From NCBI GenBank assembly GCA_017450425.1, contig JAFSUV010000125.1, positions 1 to 6,272 on the forward strand: a stretch of 6,272 bases of DNA, in the 5' to 3' direction. Both the position numbers and the translations under genes were made by a program. The DNA is from Kiritimatiellia bacterium (GTDB taxonomy: Bacteria > Verrucomicrobiota > Kiritimatiellia > RFP12 > UBA3636). Below the pieces are notes generated by a model that worked only from the letters and a program-made list of their open reading frames with translations, did no database searches and was not told where the DNA came from. Positions 4,945 through 6,272 of the stretch are shown here, piece after piece. Within the stretch, counting starts at the first letter, position 1. Each line of letters opens with the position of its first letter.

Positions 4945-6047
4945 TGGAGGGCGTAGAGCCGGCGATCCGCGCGTACCTTGTCGTGGGGACGGATTCGTAT
5001 CTCGTCGAAGAGTGCGTCCACGACCTCCTGCACGGCGTCGATCCCGACGCCGGCGCGAACGAGTTCGGCCTCGAAAAGATCGACGGCATGGCGTCCAACG
5101 TCGATGCCGCAGTCGCGGCGCTTGAGCAGACGAGAGGCGCCGTTTCGCAGACCGGGCTTTTCGCCGAGAGCAAGACCGTATGGCTGCGCGGCGTCTCGTT
5201 CTGCGCGGCGAACGACAGGACTTCCTCTTCGGAAAGCGTCCGCGCCGCCGTGGAGAGTTTCCGCGACTGGCTCTCCGGCGACGGGGTGCCGGAGGGCACG
5301 ACGCTTGTCGTATCCGGCACCGGGATCGCCAAAAACAGCAAGCTTTTCAACGGCTTCAAGGCGCTTGAAAAGGCGAAGAAGGGAAAGATTTTCGACGTCG
5401 GCGGCGGCGATTCCACGAGCGCGAAGAAACTCGTGGACCGGATCCTCGCCGAGAACAAGTGGAAGATGTCGCCGCCGGTTTTGTCCGCGTTCGTTTCACG
5501 GGTGGGGACGGATTCGGCCCGGCTGCGCAGCGAGTGCTTGAAGCTTTTCGCCTACACCGCGGGCGCTGAGCCGACACAGGCCGACGTCGCCGAAATCTGC
5601 GCTCTCGAGCCGAGCGGCGTCGCATGGGAGATCCAGAGCGCTTTCGGGAGCCGCAGTCTCCCGCGTACGCTGGCCGTGCTGCACAAGCTCCTGTCCCTCC
5701 CCAAGGCAAGCGAAATCCAGCTCGTGCGGCTCATGCTGACGCGCCTTGCGGAGATTGAAATCGCGGTCTGCGCCCGCGAAAACCGCCTTTGCGGGCCGGA
5801 CGGCAGGACGTGGCGAAACGACCTCGCGGGGCAGGACGCCGCCGCTGTGGCGGCGCTCGGCCCGCTCGACGTGTTTGCCAAGCCTTCGTTCCAGAAGAAT
5901 CCGGTCGTGGCGGACGCTGCCGGCTGGAGCTCCGACCAGGTGCGCAGGGCGCGTCTCGCCCTGATGCGCGGCCATGAAAACCTGGTTTCCGCGTCGGTCG
6001 CCGCTTCGACGGTGCTTGAAATGGCAGTGTGCGAGGCGTTGCGATGA
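4944..6047 (+). CDS. holA: DNA polymerase III delta subunit (clamp loader)
   Basis: The delta subunit is part of the cytoplasmic clamp-loader complex and opens the beta sliding clamp so that it can be placed on DNA. The 367-residue product is near the family's usual 330-350. Recognisable parts are the N-terminal AYLVVGTDSYLVEEC (10-24), matching the family's Y-hydrophobic-G-x-D/E opening; the segment AVSQTGLFAESKTVWLRGV (66-84), which resembles the beta-binding region of delta; a GTTLVVSG strand (118-125); VSRVGTDSARLRSECLKLFAYTAG (184-207), matching the family's VG.D...L..E..KL..Y.G; and a helical C-terminal domain with LLSLPKASEIQLVRLMLTRLAEI (249-271). It shares TAATG with proA and ATGA with the next gene. 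Delta proteins diverge quickly, so the call rests on pattern and order of motifs rather than one signature. The wider opening upstream in the same frame is a shadow of proA. Confidence 0.85.
   Translation: MEGVEPAIRAYLVVGTDSYLVEECVHDLLHGVDPDAGANEFGLEKIDGMASNVDAAVAALEQTRGAVSQTGLFAESKTVWLRGVSFCAANDRTSSSESVRAAVESFRDWLSGDGVPEGTTLVVSGTGIAKNSKLFNGFKALEKAKKGKIFDVGGGDSTSAKKLVDRILAENKWKMSPPVLSAFVSRVGTDSARLRSECLKLFAYTAGAEPTQADVAEICALEPSGVAWEIQSAFGSRSLPRTLAVLHKLLSLPKASEIQLVRLMLTRLAEIEIAVCARENRLCGPDGRTWRNDLAGQDAAAVAALGPLDVFAKPSFQKNPVVADAAGWSSDQVRRARLALMRGHENLVSASVAASTVLEMAVCEALR
6033..6036 (+). promoter_or_regulatory. Shine-Dalgarno of murF
   Basis: GAGG lies 7 bases before ATG 6044, within the last codons of holA. 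It supports this start and coupled translation. Confidence 0.5.
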
Positions 6048-6272
6048 CTTTGTCCGAAGTCCTGGCCTGGACCGGAGGTGCCGCGCACGGCGCCTTGCCG
6101 CAGGTTTTCACGGGGGTTTGCACCGACACCCGCGCCCTTGTGCGCGGAAGCCTGTTCCTGGCGCTGCGCGGCGAAAATTTCGACGGGCACGCGTTCCTCA
6201 AGGCCGCCATCGACGGCGGCGCCGGCGCGGTCGTGGCCGATTCCGCCGCCGCCGTGCCGCCCGGAGTGCCGG
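6044..6272 (+). CDS. murF: UDP-MurNAc-pentapeptide synthetase MurF, N-terminal part
   Basis: Only the first 76 residues are in the window, and the gene runs off the right edge. MurF is the cytoplasmic ATP-dependent ligase that adds D-Ala-D-Ala to UDP-MurNAc-tripeptide in peptidoglycan synthesis. The visible part is the Mur ligase N-terminal domain that binds the UDP-sugar: CTDTRALVRGSLFLALRGE (26-44), FDGHAFLKAAIDGGAGAVV (46-64). The pattern DTR..V..G.LF.AL.GE.FDGH.F is typical of MurF. MurE has a related opening, so it is the main alternative; GENFDGHAF favours MurF. The ATP-binding centre that would settle it lies beyond the edge. The ATG overlaps the holA stop (ATGA). Confidence 0.8.
   Translation, partial: MTLSEVLAWTGGAAHGALPQVFTGVCTDTRALVRGSLFLALRGENFDGHAFLKAAIDGGAGAVVADSAAAVPPGVP

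Overview
This is a GC-rich bacterial chromosome segment. All convincing genes lie on the + strand and form what looks like one operon, preceded by a repeat-dense intergenic region. The organism cannot be fixed from sequence alone. A bacterial homologue of plant-type GDP-mannose 3,5-epimerase, a secreted ankyrin/MORN protein and abundant short GC-rich intergenic repeats would suit an uncultured member of the PVC group (Verrucomicrobiota/Kiritimatiellota). That assignment is a low-confidence inference.

Positions 1-430 hold no gene I can support. They contain, in order: four units of a 42-bp minisatellite, each carrying a small GC hairpin (1-171); an 8-bp expansion at its edge (161-184); a cluster of GTAG-headed hairpins resembling REP/BIME elements (216-301), with two full copies in opposite orientation and one apparent deletion derivative; about 50 bases without recognised content (302-351); and seven purine-rich 10-bp units (352-420). 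From 421 to 566 the DNA is less GC-rich and carries a perfect TATAAT at 504-509, the likely operon promoter.

The operon then runs: GDP-mannose 3,5-epimerase-like sugar-nucleotide epimerase (567-1544); exported ankyrin-plus-MORN repeat protein (1541-2767, ATGA overlap); proB, a short glutamate 5-kinase without a PUA domain (2793-3641); proA, an unusually divergent gamma-glutamyl phosphate reductase (3649-4944); holA, DNA polymerase III delta subunit (4944-6047, TAATG overlap); and murF, cut by the window end (6044-6272, ATGA overlap). Gaps range from -4 to +25 bases, so co-transcription is likely. The first three genes have no recognisable Shine-Dalgarno sequence, while proA, holA and murF do.

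Functionally this mixes a sugar-nucleotide enzyme, an envelope-targeted repeat protein, the first two steps of proline synthesis, a replication clamp-loader subunit and a peptidoglycan ligase. ProB and ProA act in sequence. The other neighbours share transcription rather than an obvious pathway. The points most worth a second look are the covarying REP-like hairpins, the divergent ProA and the ankyrin/MORN protein.
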